This document shows positions 36,401 to 43,214 of a stretch of 64,000 bases of DNA, piece after piece. How positions within the stretch are numbered: the first letter of the stretch is position 1; every line of letters begins with the position of its first letter. The position numbers and the translations under genes were made by a program. The notes under the pieces were generated by a model. That model worked only from the letters and a program-made list of their open reading frames with translations. It was not told the DNA's origin and did no database searches. Origin of the DNA: Desulfobacteraceae bacterium (GTDB lineage: Bacteria > Desulfobacterota > Desulfobacteria > Desulfobacterales > UBA5852); assembly GCA_014237395.1 (NCBI GenBank), contig JABZFP010000032.1, positions 124,001 through 188,000 of the forward strand. Direction: 5' to 3'.

Positions 36401-37272
36401 GAGATATTCTTGGATTTGGCGAAACTGCGGACCTTGGGAATAAATTTTTGTTTATGGGTGCTCCTGATTTTAACCTTAAATTAGCTGAAAGACCAACCTC
36501 AAAAAGTAATCGTGATATAGACGAATCGAAATTGATGGCCAACCGGTCTGCAAATCTTAAAGAAATTTCCATTGAGCCATTGTTATATGCTAAAGCTGAG
36601 TTGGAAGCCGTTGGTGAAATCATGGGAAGAGAAAATTCTCAAATTTACATTGGAAAACAAGCATCTGAAGAAATATTGGTCAACACACATGGTCCTGAAA
36701 TTCTGCATTTAGCCACACATGGCTTTTTTCTTGGAGAACAAGATTTTCCTGGTACCGGTCGGGGGTGGCAAACAGAAAATTTAACGGCTAATGTTAGCCA
36801 AGCTTCAGGCCGCATTGATAGGGAAATCATTGCTGAAAATCCCCTGCTAAGGTCAGGTATCTTGCTTGCCGGTGCTAAACGGTCATTGCTTATCGGTGAA
36901 ACTGGTAACAACGATGGCATTGTTACCGCCGCTAAAATTCTTGGGATGAATCTTTATGGAACAAAAATGGTTGTTCTGTCAGCGTGTGATACCGGATTGG
37001 GTGAGGTGAGAAGCGGGGAGGGCGTTTTCGGCTTGCGACGGGCCTTTATCCAAGCAGGAGCCAAGAGTCTCGTAATGTCTTTATGGAAGGTACCCGATAG
37101 GGAAACCAAGGAACTTATGGTACAATTTTACCATAACCTTAAATCTGGAGAGATGAACCGGTGCCAAGCGTTAAGACAGGCGACACTAAATGAGATGGAA
37201 ACTGTTCGAGAACGTTATGGTCATACGAATCCGAGATATTGGGGGGCTTTCGTATTCATGGGGGAATCATAA
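33442..37272 (+). CDS. TPR-CHAT caspase-like protease
   Basis: 1276 residues. A hydrophobic N-terminus (about 12-30, possible signal anchor) is followed by about 15 tetratricopeptide repeats of the 42-residue Kinesin-light-chain/TPR_12 type (about 35-690; e.g. NLATFYMEVGNYEKAILYFQ). A helical linker (about 690-860) leads to the CHAT domain (about 985-1276). The caspase-like dyad is intact: His1093 in LHLATHGFF and Cys1182 in VVLSACDTGLGE. CHAT domains are clan CD cysteine proteases that act on partner proteins in bacterial defence and signalling. It is convergent, 12 bp apart, with an anti-sigma/sigma operon, which suggests the membrane anti-sigma factor as substrate (inference). Composition is more AT-rich than the flanking genes. 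Confidence 0.9.
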   Translation: MSYSRTEFAEHILVLSAVLIVMAIRPSYAMETDDKLTGRLLCQASELKEEGYYLKAIPLYRQILAIQINSDGDNLELIAKRNFELGEILCLAGKYTEAKECLEKSLEIRTELFGSDSLGVAENCNQIGLFLTSMGKYEKAEKYLHQAITIREKVYGDNHILVAESLLNKAILYLSLGENENAEELLIRVLKIQKSLLKSDDPEFIKTLNSFGWLHINSGDYLKAINTCEEALSIGEANYGNKHPYIADSLYNLSLSLNYQEKYEESIRQGRKSLQMRQEFLGNEHPDVAFNMHSIAMTYSNLDQYDIAESIFKEALLINEKVFGSKSFILLGTVDYLGWIYKVRGNYPEALPYYERAVTICKKNYESNSLEVATQYKNLAEIYYYLGEYDKAENLLDEAIIVFMKTLDMDHPRIAATYSLIAFTNHAKGDQKKAEEYYIKCIDISEKKIEKNPKNFATTLNNLATFYMEVGNYEKAILYFQRALDIFEGTIGTDNNTVAAILNNMGRLYNSMADYEKAESLFNQSLLIFEKTLGPDHPNTAVVLDNLAILYEHQDEYKKAERLYTRVLNIRVNKLGPSHPSVARTQNNLATIYLFLKENEKGIKLLRQVLKTKEENIGIDNPSYAKSLNNLATILYRLGDYEEGEALYLQALKIWEKTLGPDHPEVSTAYGHLAHLYAIMGDYNKAYSFAVKGIRIDNKTIDQVFGFTSEAQQLKFISSNTFDSHFYLNLIVSNHLNDSFKRKEALDFWFKRKGIVLDIQKRFQVAGTMSKDPEITNLIIKLNDVRAKLSKLTFAERLPENENNYKKILDELENEKEMLESQISRISKPYALKQTVIKASSEQIARELPVGTALIEFARIETTKYNSKDQSESIPLYQYVAFILHAGQGDDVSMVDLGDADNIDRAIVKYKKQLSESGNGNAENALRISKQLYDLIFKPLSERLDNTKEIFLSPDGSLNLIPFEVLQGPDGKFLIEEYTFNYLSAGRDILGFGETADLGNKFLFMGAPDFNLKLAERPTSKSNRDIDESKLMANRSANLKEISIEPLLYAKAELEAVGEIMGRENSQIYIGKQASEEILVNTHGPEILHLATHGFFLGEQDFPGTGRGWQTENLTANVSQASGRIDREIIAENPLLRSGILLAGAKRSLLIGETGNNDGIVTAAKILGMNLYGTKMVVLSACDTGLGEVRSGEGVFGLRRAFIQAGAKSLVMSLWKVPDRETKELMVQFYHNLKSGEMNRCQALRQATLNEMETVRERYGHTNPRYWGAFVFMGES

Positions 37273-37284
37273 AAAAAGGTTTAG

Positions 37285-38139
37285 CTATTTGTGCTCAAAA
37301 CTAAAGGCATTAACTGTGGCCTTAGGGAATATTTTCTCAATGGAATCAATGCCCTCGATATCAAAATTATTAACTTTCTGACTAAAGTCAGGTATTTCAT
37401 CTGCAGAAGCAATAATATAAAGCCTCTCCTTACCGATGTTATGATCGAGATGAAACCACTTTTCATTTTCAGGAAGAAAGATGGTTTTACCACCTTCAAT
37501 GAAGCCCTTCTGAAGTAATTCAATATTTCCCGAGCTGTCTTGGAAAATGACGTAAATAAATGCACTGTCGTCAATTGAAATTTCAAACTTAAAATAATCC
37601 TCGGAATTTAGTTTTCCATTAGGATCTACTGTGAAATTATGAAACTCTGGCTGGCCTCCTCTGAAACCAATCTGCGTCCTTCCGTGCAGTAAAATATTGA
37701 TGTCAAAATCGCCACTGGAAGAGCTGTATTGAAGCGTGTAGATCCCAATAACCACAACTAAAAATACTGAGGCAAACGCTGCGATAGGTTTAAGGGAAAA
37801 ACCTTGATTGAAAAAATCTGTCATTACGCCACGGAATTTTAGAAAGAATGATGATGTTCTTGACTTTTTCGTTTCCAATAATTTTTGAAAACGAGGAAGG
37901 TCTTTTAGATGCTCTTCTTCAATTGGTGAGGCCTCTGCCTCAGACATTTTTATGTCCATGTACAGATCAAGGCAGTATTGGCAGCCCTTAAGATGTTCCT
38001 GTATTTTTTTGTGGTTATCTGGGTCTAAATCACCAAAGGCATATTCAGAGACTTTATCTGCCATTGGGCATTCTTCCTGATTCCCACGTCTTTCCTTCAT
38101 AAAAGCCTGCCTGAGACTTTTTATTGTTTCGTCAGACAT
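37285..38139 (-). CDS. Membrane anti-sigma factor with zinc-finger and DUF4384-like domain
   Basis: 284 residues from ATG 38139, chosen for GGAGG 5 nt upstream. The N-terminal cytoplasmic part carries an anti-sigma zinc-finger (zf-HC2) pattern: an upstream Cys, then His-x3-Cys-x2-Cys in EHLKGCQYCLDLY. A single membrane helix (IAAFASVFLVVVIGIYTLQY) lies at about 150-170. The outer domain resembles DUF4384 (FKFEISIDDSAFIYVIFQDS, then GGKTIFLPENEKW). Such proteins hold an ECF sigma factor inactive at the membrane. It follows the sigma gene by 56 bp on the same strand. Cleavage by the adjacent CHAT protease would free the sigma factor (inference). Confidence 0.8.
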   Translation of the reverse strand: MSDETIKSLRQAFMKERRGNQEECPMADKVSEYAFGDLDPDNHKKIQEHLKGCQYCLDLYMDIKMSEAEASPIEEEHLKDLPRFQKLLETKKSRTSSFFLKFRGVMTDFFNQGFSLKPIAAFASVFLVVVIGIYTLQYSSSSGDFDINILLHGRTQIGFRGGQPEFHNFTVDPNGKLNSEDYFKFEISIDDSAFIYVIFQDSSGNIELLQKGFIEGGKTIFLPENEKWFHLDHNIGKERLYIIASADEIPDFSQKVNNFDIEGIDSIEKIFPKATVNAFSFEHK

Positions 38140-38195
38140 AACCACCTCCGGCTAAATTGCCAGTGGTACAAGCATAAAAGTTATATGTTTGAATA

Positions 38196-38882
38196 TTAAT
38201 TTAGCAAGTCCTTTTGAATGAGTTGCCTCTTTTTCATGATGCTTTCCAAACAACTTTTAAATTTAGCTAAGGAGCCTGTGCCCGGTCGTGTAAATTGTTT
38301 TTTAACAGCATCCGTTTTCTTTTTAAGCTCCTTGCTATTAAAAGGTTTTCCTGACAACATTTTTTCAGCTGTTTGCTGGTAATTTAACCCCTCAAGGTAT
38401 GATTTAACAATATGAGCATCGGTAGGGAATTTCTCTGTCAGCATAAGCAGAGATTCATTTATCAAATGGATTTTCTCTTTGTGCATCAAATCATTTTCAG
38501 GTGATATTTTTTCGTCTTTAAAGCAATCAATGTCGTGGTTATCGCTGTTTACATTGTTATCATAAGATCCTTGACGATTTGCCCTTCGGACATTATCGAC
38601 TATCCTGTAATTGAGAATTTTAAAGAGGTAGGTTTTTAATGATGATATGCCTTTAAAATCGCAAATTGCTTTGGCATTTAAGAGCTCGACCCAGAAATCA
38701 TCCAAAATGGAGAGAGCTTTAGTATCATCATTTAAGGAATGCGTTCTGCGACGTGTATACCCCAGGAAAAGGGGATGAAATTTATTGTAGATAACGAGTA
38801 TGGCTTCGTTGTTCCCTGACAGGAGCTCTGTACATGTCTCCTGTGCCATCGTGTAATCTAAGTGGTGACTGACAACGTTCAT
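38196..38882 (-). CDS. ECF-type RNA polymerase sigma factor
   Basis: 228 residues from ATG 38882; a TTG start at 38951 would add 23 residues and neither has a clear ribosome site. Region 2 is recognisable (FDFWVELLNAKAICDFKG-like segment DDFWVELLNAKA, then SLKTYLFKILNYRIVDNVRR), followed by an acidic linker and a region 4 with LEGLNYQQTAEKML. The two-domain layout without regions 1 and 3 is typical for ECF factors. First gene of an operon with the anti-sigma gene. A 20-bp palindrome lies 116 bp upstream. Confidence 0.8.
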   Translation of the reverse strand: MNVVSHHLDYTMAQETCTELLSGNNEAILVIYNKFHPLFLGYTRRRTHSLNDDTKALSILDDFWVELLNAKAICDFKGISSLKTYLFKILNYRIVDNVRRANRQGSYDNNVNSDNHDIDCFKDEKISPENDLMHKEKIHLINESLLMLTEKFPTDAHIVKSYLEGLNYQQTAEKMLSGKPFNSKELKKKTDAVKKQFTRPGTGSLAKFKSCLESIMKKRQLIQKDLLN

Positions 38883-38997
38883 ATGCTGAAAAGCCTGAGA
38901 GCCGGTGCTAAATTGTGTTGGATTCCAGATTCTGATGGAACTTTTCGGCAATTTTTACAATATCTTGAATCGTATCAGATTATCTCGGTGATTTACA

Positions 38998-39017
38998 CTG
39001 TTTAATCGATTAAACAG
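38998..39017. promoter_or_regulatory. 20-bp perfect palindrome, likely operator
   Basis: CTGTTTAATCGATTAAACAG is fully self-complementary. It lies upstream of the sigma operon and 8 bp after the ribbon-helix-helix gene stop. A nearly identical copy occurs at 40026-40045, so a dimeric repressor site is likely; the RHH protein is a candidate binder. Confidence 0.6.
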
Positions 39018-39025
39018 CCCAGCGA

Positions 39026-39202
39026 CTATTCAGCCTTGCCTCCCCGCAAATACGTATCCAGTGCCTCAATAACAACGCCCGTGATCGTATTGTCGTGGCT
39101 TCTGGCGTACCGTTCGATTCGTTGTACCAGTCGGCACGGTAGCTGGACCGTGATCTGCTGGGTATCGTCGGAGCAGGTGAGAGGGGGAGAATCGTCTGTC
39201 AT
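39026..39202 (-). CDS. Ribbon-helix-helix (CopG-like) small protein
   Basis: 58 residues. After an acidic start comes TQQITVQLPCRLVQRIERYA, a beta strand then helix as in CopG/Arc repressors, and TGVVIEALDTYLRG as the second helix. GAGGA lies just before ATG 39202. RHH dimers bind palindromic operators through the strand; the perfect palindrome adjacent to the 3' end is a natural candidate target. No toxin gene follows directly, so it may be a stand-alone repressor. Confidence 0.65.
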   Translation of the reverse strand: MTDDSPPLTCSDDTQQITVQLPCRLVQRIERYARSHDNTITGVVIEALDTYLRGGKAE

Positions 39203-39254
39203 GTGGTTCCTCGCGGGTTTGGTGGTGCACTTATTGAGGCCGGCATAAAAATCA

Positions 39255-39518
39255 TCAACTGAACCGCATCCCGAACCGCTCGAAAAACTTCACGACCCTG
39301 GCATATGCCTCCGTAATGCTCGTTGCCTTTATTGAGTGTGTCTCCGGCATATTCCGTGCGAAGGGATGTGGTGGATCTAAGGTTATGTCGAGTGTAACGG
39401 GTGTCTTGCCCCCATCCCGAATTTTGAGCTGCCCGGTATATTGAACCCATTCATCCGACTTGGGCAGATGTCCGATTATCGTCTCTTCGGATTCGTAGAT
39501 GATTTTGTAGCGTGGCAC
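39255..39518 (-). CDS. Hypothetical small protein
   Basis: 87 residues from GTG 39518, with GGAG 9 nt upstream; the frame is open to 39572. Begins with PRYKIIYESEETIIGHLPKS, an alternating pattern of a small beta-rich domain, and ends in a helix (ITEAYARVVKFFERFGMRF). Not recognised. It precedes the RHH gene by 52 bp on the same strand. Confidence 0.55.
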   Translation of the reverse strand: MPRYKIIYESEETIIGHLPKSDEWVQYTGQLKIRDGGKTPVTLDITLDPPHPFARNMPETHSIKATSITEAYARVVKFFERFGMRFS

Positions 39519-39627
39519 GTTATCAGACTCCGTAATCGCCGGTAAATCTATATGAATCAGAGAAAAATTCAACTTTTTTCACTTTTTTTCAAAAAGTTTG
39601 TCCGTTTTTTCGATTTCCACTACGATA

Positions 39628-39633
39628 TATACT
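39628..39633 (+). promoter_or_regulatory. -10 box of a candidate structured RNA
   Basis: TATACT at 39628-39633, 6 nt before the GGG at 39640-39642 where the first stem of the RNA begins, the expected distance to a start site. A good -35 box at 16-18 bp upstream is not seen (T-rich; TTGTCC lies 24 bp away). Confidence 0.4.
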
Positions 39634-39639
39634 TATAGA

Positions 39640-40106
39640 GGGTTAAGTAAGCCGGTATTGTTTATTTCGGTTTCACAAGGGCTTGAATACCGGGTTGCTT
39701 GACCCGATGCCACAGTGTTCCGGTGCACTGAGTCAGTGAGCCTTGAACCCCGTTAAATTTGAAATGCTTTGTACCGCGTCTTGCCCTTCCAACAGGAACG
39801 CTGCCAGGGGCAAGACGGCGGACCGGGTCTGGCTGGAAGCCAGGAAAGGCCGTTTACCGTAGCTTCAGTAAAAAATGGAGGTGTGCCCTTCGCCAGGGCA
39901 TATTCTGTGCTAAAGTTTCATTAAGATTTTTGCTTTTACAAAGATAACAGGGTGCTCGGCCCGCTGGTTTCCGGTGCCTTTGAAGGCAGCTTTAGCATAA
40001 CTATATCATGGACTGCTGCAGCATACTGTTTAGTCGATTAAACAGGGATTTCTGAAATTCGAAGGGCTCATCTTTGGCAGGATAATATATCTGCCCGGAC
40101 GAGCCC
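39640..40106 (+). ncRNA. Unidentified structured RNA candidate (about 0.4-0.47 kb)
   Basis: A GC-rich island without an open frame inside AT-rich DNA. The first stem pairs 39640-39659 with 39686-39705: 19 of 20 positions pair if read on the plus strand, two of them as G-U, which would be A-C mismatches on the minus strand. Further stems: CACT/AGTG (39726-39738), a 10-bp CGTCTTGCCC/GGGCAAGACG (39777-39817), CTGGCT/AGCCAG (39829-39843), TGCCCT/AGGGCA (39884-39900), TGCTAAAG/CTTTAGCA (39908-39997) enclosing TGCCTT/AAGGCA (39975-39988), the palindrome at 40026-40045, and GGGCTC/GAGCCC with inner GGCAG/CTGCC (40064-40106). A TATACT box precedes it. The 3' end is uncertain. No known RNA class was recognised. 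Confidence 0.55.
40026..40045. promoter_or_regulatory. Second copy of the 20-bp palindrome
   Basis: CTGTTTAGTCGATTAAACAG differs from the copy at 38998-39017 at one base. It lies at the far end of the structured RNA and about 80 bp downstream of the sigma-like gene's stop. It could be an operator or part of the RNA fold. Confidence 0.5.
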
Positions 40107-40126
40107 GTAAAGTAGGATGGACATTA

Positions 40127-40738
40127 TCAGTCGATATAACCGGCGTCCTTGAGGATGGACCTGAAGCTCCGGCGTTTGCGATGGAGCCGTTTGAGGTAGG
40201 TGTCATAGCGGTCCCCCAAATTTTCTGCTTCAGAAATTCGATCCCGCACCCCCAACAGCACTTCCAGATCTGCTTGGCCGAAATGATTTAATGCCATTTG
40301 CATCAGCTCCTTTGCCAATATGAGGTCTTCAGGAGTGTCTGAATCAATAAAGCCTTCGATCCCGTCTTCTTCGTATGGTTCGTATGCCCTGCCAATCGCT
40401 TGGACATGAACGTCTTTACCGCCTCGCTGATTAAGATGAGCACGACAGTTGTCGAGCCTCTTGCACTCCCGGACCAATGACAGCACGCCGTAATAACAGA
40501 AATTGAGGACGTAGGTTTTCAGACAGGAATAGTTGGGATTGTATCGTTCGTGATACCCCCGATCCTCGAATTTCCATTTCAGGTGCTCGATAATTTCTTC
40601 ACGGGATACCCCATACTGATAATAGAGCCACTTCACCCGCTTCTGGATGGAGTGATTCATCCAAAGTTTGCCGCCTTGCCAGATGTATCTGTATATCAAC
40701 CTGAAAGATTCAATTAACCGCCGAGTTTCAGGCTTCAA
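40127..40738 (-). CDS. Divergent sigma-70-like protein
   Basis: 203 residues. The segment NYSCLKTYVLNFCYYGVLSL, then VRECKRLDNC, resembles sigma region 2, and the acidic middle (EPYEEDGIEGFIDSDTPEDL) followed by helices fits a linker and degenerate region 4. The C-terminal part is basic (LKRLHRKRRSFRSILKDAG). Similarity is by pattern only; another DNA-binding role is possible. Its start overlaps the MerR-type gene stop by 4 bp, so the two are translated together. Confidence 0.5.
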   Translation of the reverse strand: MKPETRRLIESFRLIYRYIWQGGKLWMNHSIQKRVKWLYYQYGVSREEIIEHLKWKFEDRGYHERYNPNYSCLKTYVLNFCYYGVLSLVRECKRLDNCRAHLNQRGGKDVHVQAIGRAYEPYEEDGIEGFIDSDTPEDLILAKELMQMALNHFGQADLEVLLGVRDRISEAENLGDRYDTYLKRLHRKRRSFRSILKDAGYID

Positions 40739-41019
40739 TCTAATTGGCCGCCAGGCGTGGATTCCTTTCTTGGCTGAAGGGTTCTGTTTGTGGCTTTTTC
40801 GGCGGCGGCGGGCAAAGTGAAGCCCTCATCAAGCAGGGCTTTGATAGTGGAAATCAGTTCAATCTGATGCAGGGAAAATCTGCGATAGGCACGGCTGCCT
40901 GATACGACACGATCCGCTTCAGGAATATAGCCCCTTGATTCCCAATTTCTGATTTGCCTTCGAGTGACGCCGGTCATACTGGCGACATCACCAATGCTGT
41001 AGGTAGGATGTTTCATCAC
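40735..41019 (-). CDS. MerR-type transcriptional regulator
   Basis: 94 residues. The winged helix is clear: YSIGDVASMTGVTRRQIRNW, ESRGYIPEADR, and RAYRRFSLHQIELISTIKAL. It lacks the long effector-binding domain and cysteines of metal sensors, like short MerR-like regulators in mobile elements. AAGGAGG precedes the start. It is in one operon with the sigma-like gene, which it may help control. Confidence 0.8.
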   Translation of the reverse strand: MMKHPTYSIGDVASMTGVTRRQIRNWESRGYIPEADRVVSGSRAYRRFSLHQIELISTIKALLDEGFTLPAAAEKATNRTLQPRKESTPGGQLD

Positions 41020-41133
41020 TAACCTCCTTAGTGTATGGAATTGGGGAATATTGGTCCCCTAACACTATGCGGTTAGTTTATTCCTGGTATTGGCATACCT
41101 TTTTGAGAACAAAGAAGGATCAAGAATTTTAAA

Positions 41134-41156
41134 GGGTTGGACGGTGTGGGCGGTGG
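41134..41156. repeat. G-rich repeat, copy A
   Basis: GGGTTGGACGGTG followed by TGGGCGGTGG. Related to copies at 41222-41264 and 42455-42499; lacks their AAAAGTTTAGTG lead. Confidence 0.6.
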
Positions 41157-41221
41157 TTTTGCCCAAGTGATTTTTGGGCCAACGGGCAAATTTCGTGCTG
41201 AAGCCGAATCAAAGAAAACTC

Positions 41222-41264
41222 AAAAGTTTAGTGGGTTGGACGGTGGGGACGGTGGGGGCGTTGG
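41222..41264. repeat. G-rich direct repeat, copy B
   Basis: AAAAGTTTAGTGGGTTGGAC followed by GGTGGGGACGGTGGGGGCGTTGG. It shares its first 22 bases with copy C and the same G-rich pattern after that. With copy C it brackets the hydrolase gene. Confidence 0.75.
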
Positions 41265-41289
41265 TTCGATAGGCTTTTTAACAAAGAAA

Positions 41290-41313
41290 CCCCCTTGAAT
41301 TGTTCCAAGGGGG
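41290..41313 (-). terminator. Intrinsic terminator of the hydrolase gene
   Basis: Minus-strand stem CCCCCTTG/CAAGGGGG (41306-41313 with 41290-41297) followed by TTTCTTTG, 28 bp past the stop codon. Confidence 0.8.
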
Positions 41314-41341
41314 CTCTACAGGTTTCAGACATTAGAAATGA

Positions 41342-42367
41342 TTATTTTGAATTGATAACTTTTTTCACAAACGCCTCCATATCATCAAGGGCTGCGGTGG
41401 CGGCTGCTGGATTCCCTCCTCCATGAACACCTCGTTTAACGCATTTACGTAGAGCTTCTTTATAGTTCTCAGGGGTGTCCATTTTAATACCGCTGTTTCT
41501 TTCCAGTACTGCACCTTCTTCTAACAGGACAAAGTCACAGTCTTCAAAGTTGTAAGCTCTTTTGTTGAAGTAAATGTCATTATCTGAATCGAAACTATGG
41601 TAAGCACCTGGATAGATTTGTAACTCGACATCATAACCATGATTTATCAATGATTCACTTAGTGCTTCACACCAAGCCGGCGGAGTCCAGTCATCTATTC
41701 CACCAATCAGGATCAAAATAGGTGATCCGGTCATGGAAACCTTTTCAAGCTTTTGACAAAGGGGATAGATGGCCACATGAAAATCAAATTGGTTATCACC
41801 CTCGGCAAGGTTTGCTCTTATGGGTTCATAAGCAGAGTACAAAGCGACAACACCACCTTTTGACCCACCCAGCACCCCTATTTTATTTTTATCAATACGA
41901 GGATGCGTTGATAAAAGATTTAGTGCCATATAAGCATCAACTATCATAGCAGGAGTGGGAAGATCTTCCTGCTTTCCAACCGTTGAAGAAATATTCCTTC
42001 CAGAAAAACTATTTACCCGAAAAGTTGCAATACCCATTTCTTGCAACCGATTGATCCACTTCAAATGCTTTGAACTTACTCCACCTGAACCGTGGATAAG
42101 CACGACTGCTGGAACTTTCCCAACCGTCCCTTCAGATATCTCCAAATCACCATATATTACGGCCTTTTTATCGCTATCGAGGCGGTCATAAATGTCATTG
42201 TGATCGTAAGGTGACGCAATGTCCTTGTAATCGTAAGGTGATGCGGTTTGGAAATATATTCTTCCTGTGGGGGCATCGATTAATGACGAACGTATTTGCT
42301 TTTCCGCACATGAAGGTATAATCAGCGTGATGGTAATTAGAAGCAGGAACAATCTGAAATATCGCAA
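41342..42367 (-). CDS. Dienelactone hydrolase-like alpha/beta hydrolase lipoprotein
   Basis: 341 residues with a lipoprotein signal ending IIPSCAEK (Cys20). The alpha/beta hydrolase fold shows VVLIHGSGGVSSKH (oxyanion loop), a nucleophile elbow GVLGGSKGGVV with Ser, the acid in LIGGIDDWTPP and His in YPGAYHSFD, all in the order of the dienelactone hydrolase family. Substrate unknown; likely an ester or dienelactone-type hydrolase at the envelope. Residues about 43-61 contain a tandem in-frame repeat (SPYDYKDIA, SPYDHNDIY). The gene is flanked by G-rich direct repeats and has its own terminator, so it looks like a single-gene cassette. Confidence 0.85.
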   Translation of the reverse strand: MRYFRLFLLLITITLIIPSCAEKQIRSSLIDAPTGRIYFQTASPYDYKDIASPYDHNDIYDRLDSDKKAVIYGDLEISEGTVGKVPAVVLIHGSGGVSSKHLKWINRLQEMGIATFRVNSFSGRNISSTVGKQEDLPTPAMIVDAYMALNLLSTHPRIDKNKIGVLGGSKGGVVALYSAYEPIRANLAEGDNQFDFHVAIYPLCQKLEKVSMTGSPILILIGGIDDWTPPAWCEALSESLINHGYDVELQIYPGAYHSFDSDNDIYFNKRAYNFEDCDFVLLEEGAVLERNSGIKMDTPENYKEALRKCVKRGVHGGGNPAAATAALDDMEAFVKKVINSK

Positions 42368-42454
42368 GATATCCTCCCTTACTTTGATTCACAAATGATC
42401 TGTTTCAAAAAATCGCATTAATCCTCTAATTATCATAAATCGGCATAATGCTGT

Positions 42455-42499
42455 AAAAGTTTAGTGGGTTGGACGATGGGGGCGGTGTGGGCGTTCTGG
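42455..42499. repeat. G-rich direct repeat, copy C
   Basis: AAAAGTTTAGTGGGTTGGAC followed by GATGGGGGCGGTGTGGGCGTTCTGG, same orientation as copy B and 88 bp upstream of the hydrolase start codon. Confidence 0.75.
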
Positions 42500-42534
42500 A
42501 ATATGGTTGTAAAACCTATAAACGTAGGCAATGG

Positions 42535-42660
42535 TTAAGCGATAAGATATTTCAATTTATCAAACCCAAATATAACGCCATATAGAAACATAAGCAAAAA
42601 AGGTACAATGATTATTAGGAAAATTTTAATAGAGGTTTTCATTCCCATATTTAGCCTCAT
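42535..42660 (-). CDS. Small membrane protein
   Basis: 41 residues from ATG 42660 with one strong membrane helix (IKIFLIIIVPFLLMFLYGVI) and a short charged tail. It follows the 81-aa gene by 24 bp on the same strand. No clear ribosome site, so a modest call. Function unknown. Confidence 0.4.
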   Translation of the reverse strand: MRLNMGMKTSIKIFLIIIVPFLLMFLYGVIFGFDKLKYLIA

Positions 42661-42684
42661 AAATGTCCTTCGTTTAGCCAATTT

Positions 42685-42930
42685 TTATGATCGCACGTTT
42701 CTGATATCATCAAATTTTTTACGAACAGTTTCGTAGTCGACTGCACCAGCCGGTAATTGAGAATTTCGAGGGCGTAGAAGGGCTGCCCAGAAGTTTTCTT
42801 TTACCGCTGTTGCATAAACATCAATCCCTTGTGCTTCCAATTTTCCGTTAGGGAATATCAGAGCTCTTTTCTTGCCAAAATAGCGTAATATTTTGTCGCC
42901 TATATCTGGATCAGGGATTCTTATTGTCAT
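42685..42930 (-). CDS. Hypothetical protein
   Basis: 81 residues beginning MTIRIPDPDIGDKILRYFGK, then FPNGKLEAQGIDVYATAVKE and a basic helical end (DYETVRKKFDDIRN). Soluble, no motif recognised. A small protein of the integrated element. Confidence 0.5.
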   Translation of the reverse strand: MTIRIPDPDIGDKILRYFGKKRALIFPNGKLEAQGIDVYATAVKENFWAALLRPRNSQLPAGAVDYETVRKKFDDIRNVRS

Positions 42931-43125
42931 CAGTCAGTCATCTCTATACTGCAACAAAGGTCTAAGGATTCGTCATCAAGATAAATAATGGAATCCAGCA
43001 ATCGATATAATGGCTCTCGTTGGCCAGATAGATCGAGCATCTGGGTAAGGACATCATGGGGTGGATAAGGTTGCCTACTTGAGGTAATTATCAATAATCG
43101 CCATCTACGGTATCGTGATGGGGTT

Positions 43126-43165
43126 CACTCCTAACTGAATCAATTGATTTATACACTCAGGAGTG
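43126..43165 (-). terminator. Weak hairpin downstream of the 393-aa gene
   Basis: CACTCCT (43126-43132) with AGGAGTG (43159-43165) and partial extension, 50 bp beyond the stop at 43215. No T tract. Confidence 0.35.
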
Positions 43166-43214
43166 TTACCCTATTTTTCAGTTTCTTTATGTCACAATCA
43201 GTCGATTAGGACAG

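Noticed and set aside
33442..37272. Type III-E CRISPR (Craspase) assignment for the TPR-CHAT gene
   Set aside because: No gRAMP/Cas7-11 gene, no cas1 and no array within 64 kb. Only the protease type and the sigma partner are similar.
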